Positions 1-7,816 of a stretch of 64,000 nucleotides of DNA are shown here, piece after piece. The translations under genes were made by a program, and so were the position numbers. Position 1 is the first letter of the stretch. Each line of letters starts with the position of its first letter. Origin of the DNA: Streptomyces sp. DH-12 (GTDB lineage: Bacteria; Actinomycetota; Actinomycetes; Streptomycetales; Streptomycetaceae); NCBI RefSeq assembly GCF_002899455.1, contig NZ_PPFB01000001.1:5493001-5557000 (forward strand), in the 5' to 3' direction. The notes below the pieces were generated by a model. The model saw only the letters and a list, made by a program, of their open reading frames with translations, ran no database searches and had not been told where the DNA came from.

Positions 1-451
1 CGACAGGGTGGCGACGACGCCCGCCTGAGGGGGCGGGGACTTCTCGGGCCGCGGGCGACAGCCCTCGCCCGGCTCCCGGGGCGGGGGCGTCGCCTTGCGG
101 CCGGGGCCCGGCACGGCGCGCGCGGGACGCGCCGTGCCCACGGCTTCCGCCCGGTGCGTGGTGCGTGTGCGGGCGCGGGACCGTGGTCGGCGTGGGGTGC
201 GGCCGCCGCACCCCACAGGGCGTGAGGCGGTTCTCGGGGCGGACCGGGCGCGGCACGGAGGAGCCGCCGGCCCGGGCGGGACGTGCCCAGCCGGTCCGGG
301 AGCGCGCCGCGCGGGACCACGCGGCGTCCCGAGCGCCGATGGGCGTGCCGGGCGCGCCTCTTCCCAGGGGGCGCCCGAAGTGGAAGGCACCCGCCGAGGG
401 TGTGTTCACCGTCGGCGGGCGCCGGTTCATGGGGCCTGCCCGGCACGGGGG
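1..451. other. left-edge region with no convincing gene
   Basis: I see no supported gene here. Long open frames exist on the plus strand but they are mirror frames of the oxidoreductase gene to the right and lack a sensible protein composition (Arg/Gly/Pro-rich). Two hairpin-forming sequences are present: a perfect 11-bp stem at 110-138 (listed separately) and a perfect 7-bp stem at 305-326. The first 28 bases could be the tail of a plus-strand gene, but that cannot be judged from so little sequence. Confidence 0.5.
110..138. terminator. perfect hairpin, possible terminator
   Basis: GGCACGGCGCG at 110-120 is exactly complementary to CGCGCCGTGCC at 128-138, with a 7-nt loop. There is no T tract, which is usual for Streptomyces terminators. 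It could end a plus-strand transcript entering from the left edge or, less likely given the 300-bp distance, the minus-strand oxidoreductase. Confidence 0.4.
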
Positions 452-1858
452 TCAGGCTGCCCGGACCGTGGGGAGGGGGTCGGCCGTGTGCAGCGGGCGG
501 CCCGCTCCCAGGTCGGTCAGGAGGGCGGTGGCCGCGCGGTCGGCGGAGCGGAGGGCGCCCTGGACCGTGCCGCTGTCGCGGTGGTCGCCGCAGACGTACA
601 GGCCGGCCAGGAGCCGTACCGGACGGTGCAGGTCGTGCGGCGGGCGCATCGCCGGGACCGCGTCGGCGGTGTGCCGTACCGCCAGCGTCTCCCACCGCGC
701 CGTCGGCACCCCGTACAGCCGCGCCAGGTGCATCCGCACGGCCGTGTCGGTGTCCGCCGTGGCCGGGCCGAGGACCGTGGAGGTCACCAGCGTGCGGCCG
801 GCCGGGGCGCGGGACGGGTCGACCGCGCTGACGAGCGCCGTGTGCGCCACCGGCCCGCCCCGGTCCGCGTCCAGCAGCAGCGAGGTGTCCGTGCCGGGCG
901 GCTCGTCGGTGGTGTGGTGCACCACCGTCACCGGGTGGAAGTCCGGCACCCGCAGCCCCGGCAGCAGTTCCGCGGCGGCCCGCGCGCCGGTCGCCACCAG
1001 CACCGCCGCGCACCGGAACTCCCCGTGCTCCGCGGTGGTCACCGACGTCGTCGACACGGAGGTGACCCGCACCCCCGTGCGCACCGTGCCCGGCGGCAGC
1101 GCCCGCGCCAGCAGCCGCGGCAGCGCCTCCGTCCCGCCCTCCGGCAGACACAGCCGTCCGCTCGCGAAGTCCCGCAGGGCGAGGTCCGCCGGCCTGCTGG
1201 ACGTGGTGAGCTCCGGGTCGCACAACAGGGCGGCGAGCAAGGGGCGCAGGAAGCCGTCGACGGTGCGGGCGGGCAGGCCCCGGCCGTGCAGCGCCTCGGC
1301 GGCGGTCGTCTCGGGGCGGGCCAGCAGCCGCTCCGCCGACGTGCCCGCCAGCCGGTTCAGCGCGGCCCCCAGCCGGGCCTGGTCCAGTGCCGTGCCCAGC
1401 GGGGCGCCGCCCCGGTTGCGGGGCACGGACACCTGCCGTCCGGGCACCGCCGCGGGCCTGCGCGGCCCCGGCAGCGGGGCGCTCGCCAGGGCGCGCACCG
1501 CGTGGAGTGTGCTCCTCGCGCTCCGTGCTCCCCGTGCGCGCCGGGTGCCCGCCCGCGTCCCGGCACGATGATGTCGCCCGTCGCTGTGCAGCAGGACACC
1601 GGGCGCGAACGGCCGCAGCACCAGGTCCTCCAGCCCCGGGGTGACGTGCAGTTCGGCGCATGCCGTGGACAGCAGCCGGCCGACTCTGTCCAGACGGAAG
1701 CCGTCGACCTGCTCGGTCGCCATGCGGCCCCCCACCTCATGGGCGGCCTCCAGGACGACGGTGGACATTCCTGCGCTGGTCAGTCGTCGTGCCGCGGAGA
1801 GTCCGGCCACCCCGGCTCCCACGACGACGACGTCCGCCTGGTACGTGGGCTCTAGCAC
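452..1858 (-). CDS. FAD-dependent oxidoreductase, protoporphyrinogen oxidase/phytoene desaturase-like
   Basis: A 468-residue flavoprotein. The N-terminus carries a dinucleotide-binding Rossmann motif (VVVGAGVAGLSAARRL, about residues 10-26) followed by the ExxxxxGGR segment (VLEAAHEVGGRM). The C-terminus has the second FAD motif of the amine oxidase/protoporphyrinogen oxidase superfamily (CGDHRDSGTVQGALRS, about 415-432). The start is GTG at 1858 with GGAGG five bases upstream. The substrate cannot be told from sequence; the fold is shared by PPOX, carotenoid desaturases and amine oxidases. It is transcribed alone and has no pigment or heme genes next to it, so a specific pathway should not be assigned. 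Confidence 0.85.
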   Translation of the reverse strand: MLEPTYQADVVVVGAGVAGLSAARRLTSAGMSTVVLEAAHEVGGRMATEQVDGFRLDRVGRLLSTACAELHVTPGLEDLVLRPFAPGVLLHSDGRHHRAGTRAGTRRARGARSARSTLHAVRALASAPLPGPRRPAAVPGRQVSVPRNRGGAPLGTALDQARLGAALNRLAGTSAERLLARPETTAAEALHGRGLPARTVDGFLRPLLAALLCDPELTTSSRPADLALRDFASGRLCLPEGGTEALPRLLARALPPGTVRTGVRVTSVSTTSVTTAEHGEFRCAAVLVATGARAAAELLPGLRVPDFHPVTVVHHTTDEPPGTDTSLLLDADRGGPVAHTALVSAVDPSRAPAGRTLVTSTVLGPATADTDTAVRMHLARLYGVPTARWETLAVRHTADAVPAMRPPHDLHRPVRLLAGLYVCGDHRDSGTVQGALRSADRAATALLTDLGAGRPLHTADPLPTVRAA

Positions 1859-2107
1859 GTGCCCCTCCTCGAGGTTGCGCGGGCGCTGGAGACGTCATGC
1901 CCTCAACAGGCCCCAGGGATACCCGAGTTCGGCTCGAGGTTAGGTCTGTGCCCGGTCGCCGGGTCAGGCGCGCACGCACCGTGCACGGGCGCACGACGGT
2001 CGCATACGCGCCCCGTGCCGGCACGATCCGGTGGCAGAGGGGTCAGAGGAGGTCGCTGCCCGGTGCCGTCAGGCCGCGCCCGTGCGCGGTCGCCCCCACG
2101 GCGTCCC

Positions 2108-3010
2108 TCACAGCGCCGCCCTGACCGCCCCCTCGATCCGCGGGAAGGCGAACCGGAACCCCGACTCCAGCAGCCGCGTGGGCACCACCCGCGCGCTTCC
2201 CAGCACGTCCCCCGCCATCTCGCCGAGCACCGTCCGCAGCACCGGCGCCGGCACCGCGAACACGGCGGGACGCCTGAGGACGTGCGCCATCGCCGCGGTG
2301 ATCTCACGGTTCGTCAGCGGCTCGGGGGCCGTCAGGTTGAACGGCCCGGACAGCCCCTCGGAGTCCAGGAGATGCCGCAGCGCCGCCACCTCGTCGTGCA
2401 GCGCGATGTACGACCAGTACTGCCGCCCGTTCCCGAGCCGCCCGCCCAGACCGGCCCGGAACAGCGGGAACAGCCGCCCCCACGCCCCGCCCCCGCGCGC
2501 CACCACGAGCCCGGTGCGCGCGAACACGGTCCGCACGCCCGCCTCCCGGGCCGGCGCCGCGGCGGCCTCCCACTCCACGCACACCTCCGGCAGGAACCCC
2601 TCGCCCGGAGGCGCGCTCTCGTCCACCGCCCGGTCGCCGGTCTCGCCGTAGTAGCCGATCGCGCTGCCGTTCAGGAACACCCGCGGCCGGGCGTCCTCGG
2701 GCAGCCCGGCGACCGCCTCGGCGAGCGCGGTCGTCCCCCGCACCCGGCTGGAGCGGATCAGCTCCTTGTACGCGTCCGTCCAGCGCCGGTCGCCCACCCC
2801 GGCGCCCGCCAGGTTCACCACCGCGTCGCACCCGGCGAGCCCCGCCGCGTCCACGGCGCCCCGCCCGGGGTCCCAGCGGACCTCGTCCGCCGACCGGGGC
2901 GCCCGGCGCACCAGCCGCACCACCGTGTGCCCGTCCGCCGTCAGCGACCGCACCAGGGCGGAGCCGATCAGTCCGGACGCCCCGGCCACCGCGATCCGCG
3001 CATGTTCCAT
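2108..3010 (-). CDS. TIGR01777-family NAD-dependent epimerase (YfcH-like)
   Basis: A 300-residue SDR-type protein. It opens with the nucleotide-binding motif VAGASGLIGSALV (GASGLIG about residues 10-16) and carries the family segments GCDAVVNLAGAG, SSRVRGTTAL, NGSAIGYYG and the C-terminal DUF1731-like PTRLLESGFRF. Length fits the TIGR01777/YfcH family; its substrate is unknown. Two ATG codons are possible; I chose the inner one (3010) because AGG lies nine bases before it, whereas the outer ATG (3019) directly abuts that AGG. It is divergent from the GNAT gene across 62 bp, so both promoters must lie in that gap. Confidence 0.85.
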   Translation of the reverse strand: MEHARIAVAGASGLIGSALVRSLTADGHTVVRLVRRAPRSADEVRWDPGRGAVDAAGLAGCDAVVNLAGAGVGDRRWTDAYKELIRSSRVRGTTALAEAVAGLPEDARPRVFLNGSAIGYYGETGDRAVDESAPPGEGFLPEVCVEWEAAAAPAREAGVRTVFARTGLVVARGGGAWGRLFPLFRAGLGGRLGNGRQYWSYIALHDEVAALRHLLDSEGLSGPFNLTAPEPLTNREITAAMAHVLRRPAVFAVPAPVLRTVLGEMAGDVLGSARVVPTRLLESGFRFAFPRIEGAVRAAL

Positions 3011-3072
3011 GGCGTCCATCCTGCCCCGGTCACGAAGATATTCACGGTGGGGACGCCACGTGGAGCCGTAGA

Positions 3073-3573
3073 GTGACGCGCATGCCGGAACCGCTCATAC
3101 GTCCCGCCCGCCCCGACGACGAGGACGCCCTGGCCCGTCTGGACCGGGAGACCTGGTCGCCGCTGCACGAGGTCCGGCCGGCGCCGCCCGGACCCGACGA
3201 GCCCTTCTTCCGCCCGACGTGCGGCCCGGACGCCCATCTCGTCGCCGAGCACGACGGACGGGCCGTCGGCTACGTCCGGCTCCTGCGGCCCACGGCCCTG
3301 GAGTCCCACGCGCACGTGCTGCAGATCTGCGGCCTGGCCGTCGCGGCGGAGGCCCGCGGCAAGGGCGCCGGCCGGGCGCTGGTGCGGGCCGCCGTCGCCG
3401 AGGCCCGCCGCCGGGGAGCCCGCCGGATCACCCTGCGGGTCCTCGGCCCCAACACCGTCGCCCGCACGCTGTACGCGTCCGAGGGCTTCGCCGTGGAGGG
3501 CGTGCTGCCCGGCGAGTTCCACGTCGGCGGCCGCTACGTCGACGACGTCCTGATGGGGCGGAGCCTCCTCTGA
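3073..3573 (+). CDS. GNAT-family N-acetyltransferase
   Basis: A 166-residue GCN5-related acetyltransferase. The acetyl-CoA pyrophosphate-binding motif is clear (CGLAVAAEARGKGAGRALV, R/Q-x-x-G-x-G/A as RGKGAG near residue 97), followed by NTVARTLYASEGF, the usual C-terminal beta-alpha-beta of the fold. Start is GTG at 3073 with GGAG seven bases before it; an internal ATG three codons later is an alternative. It converges with the MarP-like protease gene with only 13 bp between the stop codons. The acceptor substrate is unknown. Confidence 0.85.
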   Translation: MTRMPEPLIRPARPDDEDALARLDRETWSPLHEVRPAPPGPDEPFFRPTCGPDAHLVAEHDGRAVGYVRLLRPTALESHAHVLQICGLAVAAEARGKGAGRALVRAAVAEARRRGARRITLRVLGPNTVARTLYASEGFAVEGVLPGEFHVGGRYVDDVLMGRSLL

Positions 3574-3586
3574 CCGGCGGCTCCCG

Positions 3587-4771
3587 CTACGACGTCACCG
3601 GCTGCCCCGTGTCCACCGGCGCGGTCGCCGTGGCCGCCCGCGCGGCCTCGTCCGCCACCTCGTCCGCCGTCAGCACGTACCCCGTCTCCGCGTCCGAGGT
3701 GGACCGCGCGAACACCACGCCGAACACCCGCCCGTCGGTGGTCAGCAGCGGACCGCCGGAGTTGCCGGGCCGGACCGTGGAGCGGATCGAGTAGATCTCC
3801 CGGGTGACCGGGGCGTCGTTGTAGATGTTCTGCCCCCGCGCCTGCACCCGCGCCGCGACCGTCGCCGCCTGCAGATTCAGGTCGCCGTCCTGCGGATAGC
3901 CCGCCACCACCGCCGCCGCGCCCCGCCCGGCGTCGTCGTCGAAGGCCAGCACCGGCGCCCGCAGATCCGGCACGTACAGCACGGCCACGTCCGTCCGCGG
4001 GTCGAACAGCACCACCCGCGCCTCGTACGTCCGTCCGACCCCGCCCACCCGCACGGTGGGCTCGTCGATGCCCGCCACCACGTGCGCGTTGGTCATCACG
4101 CGCTCCCGCGCGTACACGAACCCGCTGCCCTCGCGGCCCTGGACGCCGGCGACCCCCTCGACCTTCACCGTGCTGCGCTGCGCCGCGCGGGTGGCGGCCG
4201 CCGTGACGTTGTCCCCGGTCGGCGCGGCGACCTCCGCGGCCGACTCGTTCTCGAACGGGTTGAACACCTGCGGGAAACCCGCCTCGGTCAGCGCCGACGT
4301 GGCCCGCGAGAACCAGGCCGGCGTGGTGTCCGGCATCGCGTCCTGCACCGCGCCGAGCAGCCGCGAGTCCCGGATCGCCGACGTGACCAGCGGCGACGAG
4401 GACGCGCCCAGCACGCTCGCCGCCACCCACGCCACGATCAGCACCGCCACCGCGTTCGCCGCGGCCCCGCCGACCCCGTCCGCCGCCCGCAGCGGCCCCC
4501 GGTCCAGCTCCCGGCGCAGCCGCAGCCCCAGCCGCCCCGCCAGTTCGTGCCCCACCACGGCCGGCAGCAGCACCGTGACCACCGCCGTCACCGTCGCCCG
4601 CGTCGTCCCCGGCGTCACCAGGTCCATCACCCACGGCAGGATCCACACGCCGGCGACCGCGCCGCCCACGAAACCGGCCAGGGACACACAGCCGGCGACC
4701 AGCCCGCGCCGGTGACCGGACGCCGCATAGGCCAGGACGACCAGCATCAGCAGGATGTCGAGCAGATCCAC
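3587..4771 (-). CDS. MarP-like membrane-anchored serine protease (CvpA + trypsin-like)
   Basis: A 394-residue protein, close in length to mycobacterial MarP (397). The first 150 residues form four or so hydrophobic segments of CvpA type (DLLDILLMLVVLAYAASGH at the start). The rest is a chymotrypsin-fold periplasmic-type protease with all three catalytic residues visible: His230 in VMTNAHVVAG, Asp261 in DPRTDVAVLY and Ser338 in VRPGNSGGPLL. MarP in Mycobacterium is needed for acid resistance and cleaves a peptidoglycan hydrolase; the divergent neighbour here is a peptidoglycan amidase, which makes a similar partnership worth testing but is only inference. Start GTG at 4771 is chosen because AAAGGCGG precedes it and the protein then matches the family N-terminus; the frame stays open 149 codons further upstream. 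Confidence 0.88.
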   Translation of the reverse strand: MDLLDILLMLVVLAYAASGHRRGLVAGCVSLAGFVGGAVAGVWILPWVMDLVTPGTTRATVTAVVTVLLPAVVGHELAGRLGLRLRRELDRGPLRAADGVGGAAANAVAVLIVAWVAASVLGASSSPLVTSAIRDSRLLGAVQDAMPDTTPAWFSRATSALTEAGFPQVFNPFENESAAEVAAPTGDNVTAAATRAAQRSTVKVEGVAGVQGREGSGFVYARERVMTNAHVVAGIDEPTVRVGGVGRTYEARVVLFDPRTDVAVLYVPDLRAPVLAFDDDAGRGAAAVVAGYPQDGDLNLQAATVAARVQARGQNIYNDAPVTREIYSIRSTVRPGNSGGPLLTTDGRVFGVVFARSTSDAETGYVLTADEVADEAARAATATAPVDTGQPVTS

Positions 4772-4982
4772 GCACGCCGCCTTTCTCTCGGGACCACCGA
4801 CCCTCAATACGGGGCCCGGGGGCCCGGTGATCAGCCACGCGCCGCCCGGACGCGGGGAGGGCGCCCGCGAGGCGCGCGTGCACCGGGAGAACGTCACGCA
4901 CCGGGACGATGGTTCCACCGGCTGTCCACCGACTGGCAGAGCAGATGTCGCGCGCCTCGCCGGCCGCACCCACAGTGAGACC

Positions 4983-5897
4983 ATGCGTGTCCCCAGGAGA
5001 CCGCGCGGCGCGCGGAAACCCCGCCCGCCCCGGATACCCGGCGGGCCCGGCCGCACGCGGCTGCCCCGGGCGGTCACCGCGCCCCTCGGCTTCGTCCCGG
5101 GCGCGGCCGCCGCCGTCGCGCTGGTGCTGAGCGCCCAGGGCGTGGAACGGGCCGCCGAGTCCGCCGCCCGGGCCGCCGCCCGTCCCGCGCCCGCCTTCCA
5201 CGCGCCCCGGCCGGACATCGTGCCGCGCGCGGCATGGCTCGGCGACGCGGCCCGCGACCAGCCCCCGCCGCGCTACGACGACCAGGTCGTCGCCGTGTTC
5301 CTCCACCACACCGACTCGCCCAACGGGTACGACTGCGCCGACGCCCCCGGCATCATCCGGGCGCTGTACGAGGGGCAGACCCAGGGGCGGGACTGGGACG
5401 ACCTCGGCTACAACTTCGTCGTCGACCGCTGCGGCACCGTCTACGAGGGCCGCGCGGGCGGCGCCGACCGTCCCGTCACCGGCGCCCACACCCAGGGCTT
5501 CAACCACCGCACCGCCGGCATCGCCGCCCTCGGCACCTTCACCGAGGGCACGGAGGTACCGGACGTGATGCTGCGCGCGATCGCCGCGGTGACCGCCTGG
5601 AAGCTCGGCCCCTCCGGCACCGACCCGCGCGCCGAGGTGCGGCTGGTCTCCAGCAACGGCGGCAGCCGGTACGCGGCCGGCACCACCGCCACCCTGCCCG
5701 CCGTCGCGGGGCACAGCGACGGCTACATGACCGACTGCCCGGGCGCCGCCCTGCACGCGCGGCTCCCGGAGATCAGGGACCTCGCGGCCCGTCTCCAGGG
5801 CCGCGACGCCGGAACCGGCCCCGGCCGGGACGCCGGCACCGACACACGACGCGTCACCGCGACGGACGACGCACGGAACGAAGAGCTGAGCCCATGA
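4983..5897 (+). CDS. N-acetylmuramoyl-L-alanine amidase, peptidoglycan-recognition type
   Basis: A 304-residue exported amidase. A basic N-terminus (MRVPRRPRGARKPR) and a hydrophobic stretch around residues 34-52 form a signal or anchor. The amidase_2/PGRP domain follows: the first zinc ligand is His108 or His109 in VFLHHTDSPNGYDC, then LGYNFVVDRCGTVYEGR, GAHTQGFN, and the last two zinc ligands His244 and Cys252 in AGHSDGYMTDCPG. All catalytic features of zinc PGRP amidases are present. It lies divergent from the MarP-like protease (211-bp gap), and its stop overlaps the start of a 58-residue ORF by ATGA. The ribosome binding site before 4983 is weak (GTGAGACC). Confidence 0.9.
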   Translation: MRVPRRPRGARKPRPPRIPGGPGRTRLPRAVTAPLGFVPGAAAAVALVLSAQGVERAAESAARAAARPAPAFHAPRPDIVPRAAWLGDAARDQPPPRYDDQVVAVFLHHTDSPNGYDCADAPGIIRALYEGQTQGRDWDDLGYNFVVDRCGTVYEGRAGGADRPVTGAHTQGFNHRTAGIAALGTFTEGTEVPDVMLRAIAAVTAWKLGPSGTDPRAEVRLVSSNGGSRYAAGTTATLPAVAGHSDGYMTDCPGAALHARLPEIRDLAARLQGRDAGTGPGRDAGTDTRRVTATDDARNEELSP

Positions 5898-6070
5898 GCG
5901 ACACCCCTGACCGAAGTACCACGTGGGCGGACGCCCTGCGCCGCCCCTGGACCGCGCTGTGCGCCGCGGCGGCCGTCGTCCTCGGACCCGCGGCCTCCAC
6001 GGCCACCGCCCTCATGCAGGCCAACGCGGCCCCTCTGCGCCACGCGCCGAGCCCCCACCGGCGTCTGTGA
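5894..6070 (+). CDS. small hypothetical protein coupled to the amidase
   Basis: A 58-residue ORF (MSDTPDRSTTW...) whose ATG overlaps the amidase stop codon as ATGA, the normal sign of translational coupling. It has a short hydrophilic N-terminus and one hydrophobic segment around residues 20-43 (ALCAAAAVVLGPAAS...), so it may be a small membrane or exported peptide. Its last 59 bases overlap the 3' end of the convergent DUF4240 gene. I do not recognise the family. The alternative is that it is a chance open frame. Confidence 0.55.
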   Translation: MSDTPDRSTTWADALRRPWTALCAAAAVVLGPAASTATALMQANAAPLRHAPSPHRRL

Positions 6071-6635
6071 CCGGCGCCCGGCGTCCGCGCCCTGCGGCTC
6101 GGTCCCCGCGGAACCTCTCCCACAGCCGCGGGCAGCGCGCGGCGAGCAGCGCCTCGTCCTCGAGGTCGAGCGGCGTGCCCTCCGGCTCCGCCGGAGCCGG
6201 GGGGAGGCCGAGGTCGGGCATCACCAGCCCGGTGAGCTGCTCGTACGCCTCGTCGGCCGCGTAGCCGAGATCCTCGCCGTCGCCGTCGGTCTCCTCGTCG
6301 AAGTCGCCGAGCAGCCCGGCCAGCGCGTCCGGGTCGTGCAGCACGCCCTCGAACACCTCGCGGCCCTGGCCGATCAGCCAGCACCGGAAGAAGTCGAAGG
6401 CGTCGTCGCTCGCCCCGTCCAGCAGCACCCACGCGGCGCCCCACAGGTCCCAGCGGTAGGCACGCCGGTAGCGCGCCTCGAAGTGACGGGCGAAGTCCAG
6501 CACGGCCTCGGGGTCCAGCAGCACGAGCCGCTCCACGAGCAGATCGGCCTGCTCCCCGGGATCCCCCTCGGCGTCCTCCCGAGCCCCGTCCACCAACGCC
6601 CAGAACTCCGTCTCGTCCATCACGACAACCAGCAT
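6012..6635 (-). CDS. DUF4240 domain-containing protein
   Basis: A 207-residue soluble acidic protein. The N-terminal part (MDETEFWALVDGAR... then WDLWGAAWVLLDGASDDAFDFFRCWLIGQGRE) has the conserved Trp-rich helices and SDD-F-FR-WLI signature of DUF4240. Function of the family is unknown. Start ATG at 6635 is preceded by GGAGG with an 11-base spacer; an inner ATG (6620, MDETEF) begins exactly at the domain and is a possible alternative. It converges on and overlaps the 58-residue ORF. Confidence 0.8.
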   Translation of the reverse strand: MLVVVMDETEFWALVDGAREDAEGDPGEQADLLVERLVLLDPEAVLDFARHFEARYRRAYRWDLWGAAWVLLDGASDDAFDFFRCWLIGQGREVFEGVLHDPDALAGLLGDFDEETDGDGEDLGYAADEAYEQLTGLVMPDLGLPPAPAEPEGTPLDLEDEALLAARCPRLWERFRGDRAAGRGRRAPVTDAGGGSARGAEGPRWPA

Positions 6636-6652
6636 CGCCCCGCGCTCCTCCA

Positions 6653-6700
6653 GGGGCGCGGGGAACTGCGCAAACGGGGGTCCGGGGGCGAAGCCCCGGG
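6653..6700 (+). repeat. composite dispersed Streptomyces intergenic repeat
   Basis: GGGGCGCGGGGAACTGCGC (6653-6671), four bases, then GGGGGTCCGGGGGCG followed by AAGCCCCGGGG (6677-6701). Near-identical copies of the first module occur at 10819-10837 (inverted) and 20138-20156, and both modules recur together at 20214-20250; a partial copy lies at 36544-36558 (inverted). Here it fills the space between the WYL regulator and the DUF4240 gene. Confidence 0.6.
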
Positions 6701-6756
6701 GACGGGAGGGGGAGGGGCGGAGGGGGCGAACAAAACGAACGCGCGCCTCCGGCACC

Positions 6757-7743
6757 TCACTCCCGGTACAGCCGCACCGACCGCTCCGCCTCGGAGGCGA
6801 AGAACTCCCGCAACGACACCGGCTCCACCACCTCCACCTCCGCCCCCAGCGAAGCCAACTGCACCCGCGCCACCTCCTCCGACTCCACCGGCAGCTTCAC
6901 GGTGACCCGCTCCCCGTCCCCCGGCTCCGCCACCCCCTCCAGCGCCTCCCGCGCCGACAGGGGGTCCACCGCGTACGGCAGCCTCCGCATCCCCTCCGCC
7001 GTCAGCCGCACCACCACGTCCGCCCGCAGGATCGACCGCGCGAACTGCTCCGCCCGCTCCTCCCAGAACGCGGGCAACTCGAAGTCCTCCGCCCGCTCGA
7101 ACCGCTCCTCGCCCGGCTCCACCGCCGTGAACCGGTCGATCCGGTACACCCGGAAGGAGTCCCGCCCCGCGACCCGCGCGCACAGGTACCAGACGCCCGC
7201 CTTCAGCACGAGCCCGTACGGCTCCAGCTCCCGCTCCACCTCGCGCCGTCGCCCGCCCGCCCCGCGCCGGTAGCGGGCGGTGATGCGCCGGTCGTCCCAC
7301 ACCGCGTCCGCCACGACCGGCAGCAGCTCCGGCGTCTCCGGCTCGCGGAACCAGTTCGGCGCGTCCAGGTGGAACCGCTGCGCGGCCGTCCGGGAGGCGT
7401 CCCGCAGCGACGGCAGCAGCGCGGCGGACACCTTCAGCCGGGCCGCCGAGGCCACGTCCTCCAGGCCCATCTCGCGCAGCGCGCCCGGCACCCCGGACAG
7501 GAACAGCGCCTCCGCCTCGCTGCGGGCCAGCCCCGTCAGCCGGGTCCGGTACCCGCCGACCAGCCGGTAGCCGCCGATCCGCCCCCGGTCCGCGTACACC
7601 GGCACGCCCGCCTCGGACAGGGCCTGCGCGTCCCGGGTGACCGTCCGCTCCGACACCTCCAGCTCCCGGGCCAGTTCGGCGGCGGTCATGGAGGGCCGGG
7701 ACTGCAGCAGCAGCACCATCTTGATCAATCGGGCAGCACGCAT
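6757..7743 (-). CDS. HTH/WYL-domain transcriptional regulator (YafY-like)
   Basis: A 328-residue regulator. The N-terminal winged helix-turn-helix is clear (SMTAAELARELEVSERTVTRDAQALSEAG), followed by a long WYL region beginning near residue 135 (AVWDDRRITARYRRG) with the typical PYGLVLKAGVWYLCARVAGRDSFRVYRIDR block, thought to bind ligands or nucleic acid ends, and a C-terminal WCX part. Start ATG 7743 (MRAARLIKMVLLLQ) matches the usual N-terminus; an ATG five codons upstream (7758) is equally weak in ribosome binding site. Targets are unknown. It lies downstream of and co-oriented with aceE. Confidence 0.87.
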   Translation of the reverse strand: MRAARLIKMVLLLQSRPSMTAAELARELEVSERTVTRDAQALSEAGVPVYADRGRIGGYRLVGGYRTRLTGLARSEAEALFLSGVPGALREMGLEDVASAARLKVSAALLPSLRDASRTAAQRFHLDAPNWFREPETPELLPVVADAVWDDRRITARYRRGAGGRRREVERELEPYGLVLKAGVWYLCARVAGRDSFRVYRIDRFTAVEPGEERFERAEDFELPAFWEERAEQFARSILRADVVVRLTAEGMRRLPYAVDPLSAREALEGVAEPGDGERVTVKLPVESEEVARVQLASLGAEVEVVEPVSLREFFASEAERSVRLYRE

Positions 7744-7760
7744 GCGCCCATCATGCAAGA

Positions 7761-7800
7761 GGCCCCCGCCGCCCCGCGCGCACGCGTGACGACGGGGGCT
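7761..7800 (-). terminator. possible weak terminator after aceE
   Basis: GGCCCCCGCC (7761-7770) can pair with GACGGGGGCT (7791-7800) around a 20-nt loop that itself contains a short GCGCG/CGCGT stem. It lies 17 bases past the aceE stop and runs up to the start of the WYL gene, so it may serve either as terminator or as leader structure. Confidence 0.3.
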
Positions 7801-7816
7801 CCCCGCGATCCGGGTT

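Noticed and set aside
2..28. Possible C-terminal tail of a plus-strand gene (DRVATTPA then stop).
   Set aside because: Only eight codons are visible and any frame in GC-rich DNA would look similar; the hairpin at 110-138 is the only supporting hint.
95..1855. Long plus-strand open frame opposite the FAD oxidoreductase.
   Set aside because: Arg/Gly-rich mirror frame produced by third-position GC bias; the minus-strand frame has clear FAD motifs.
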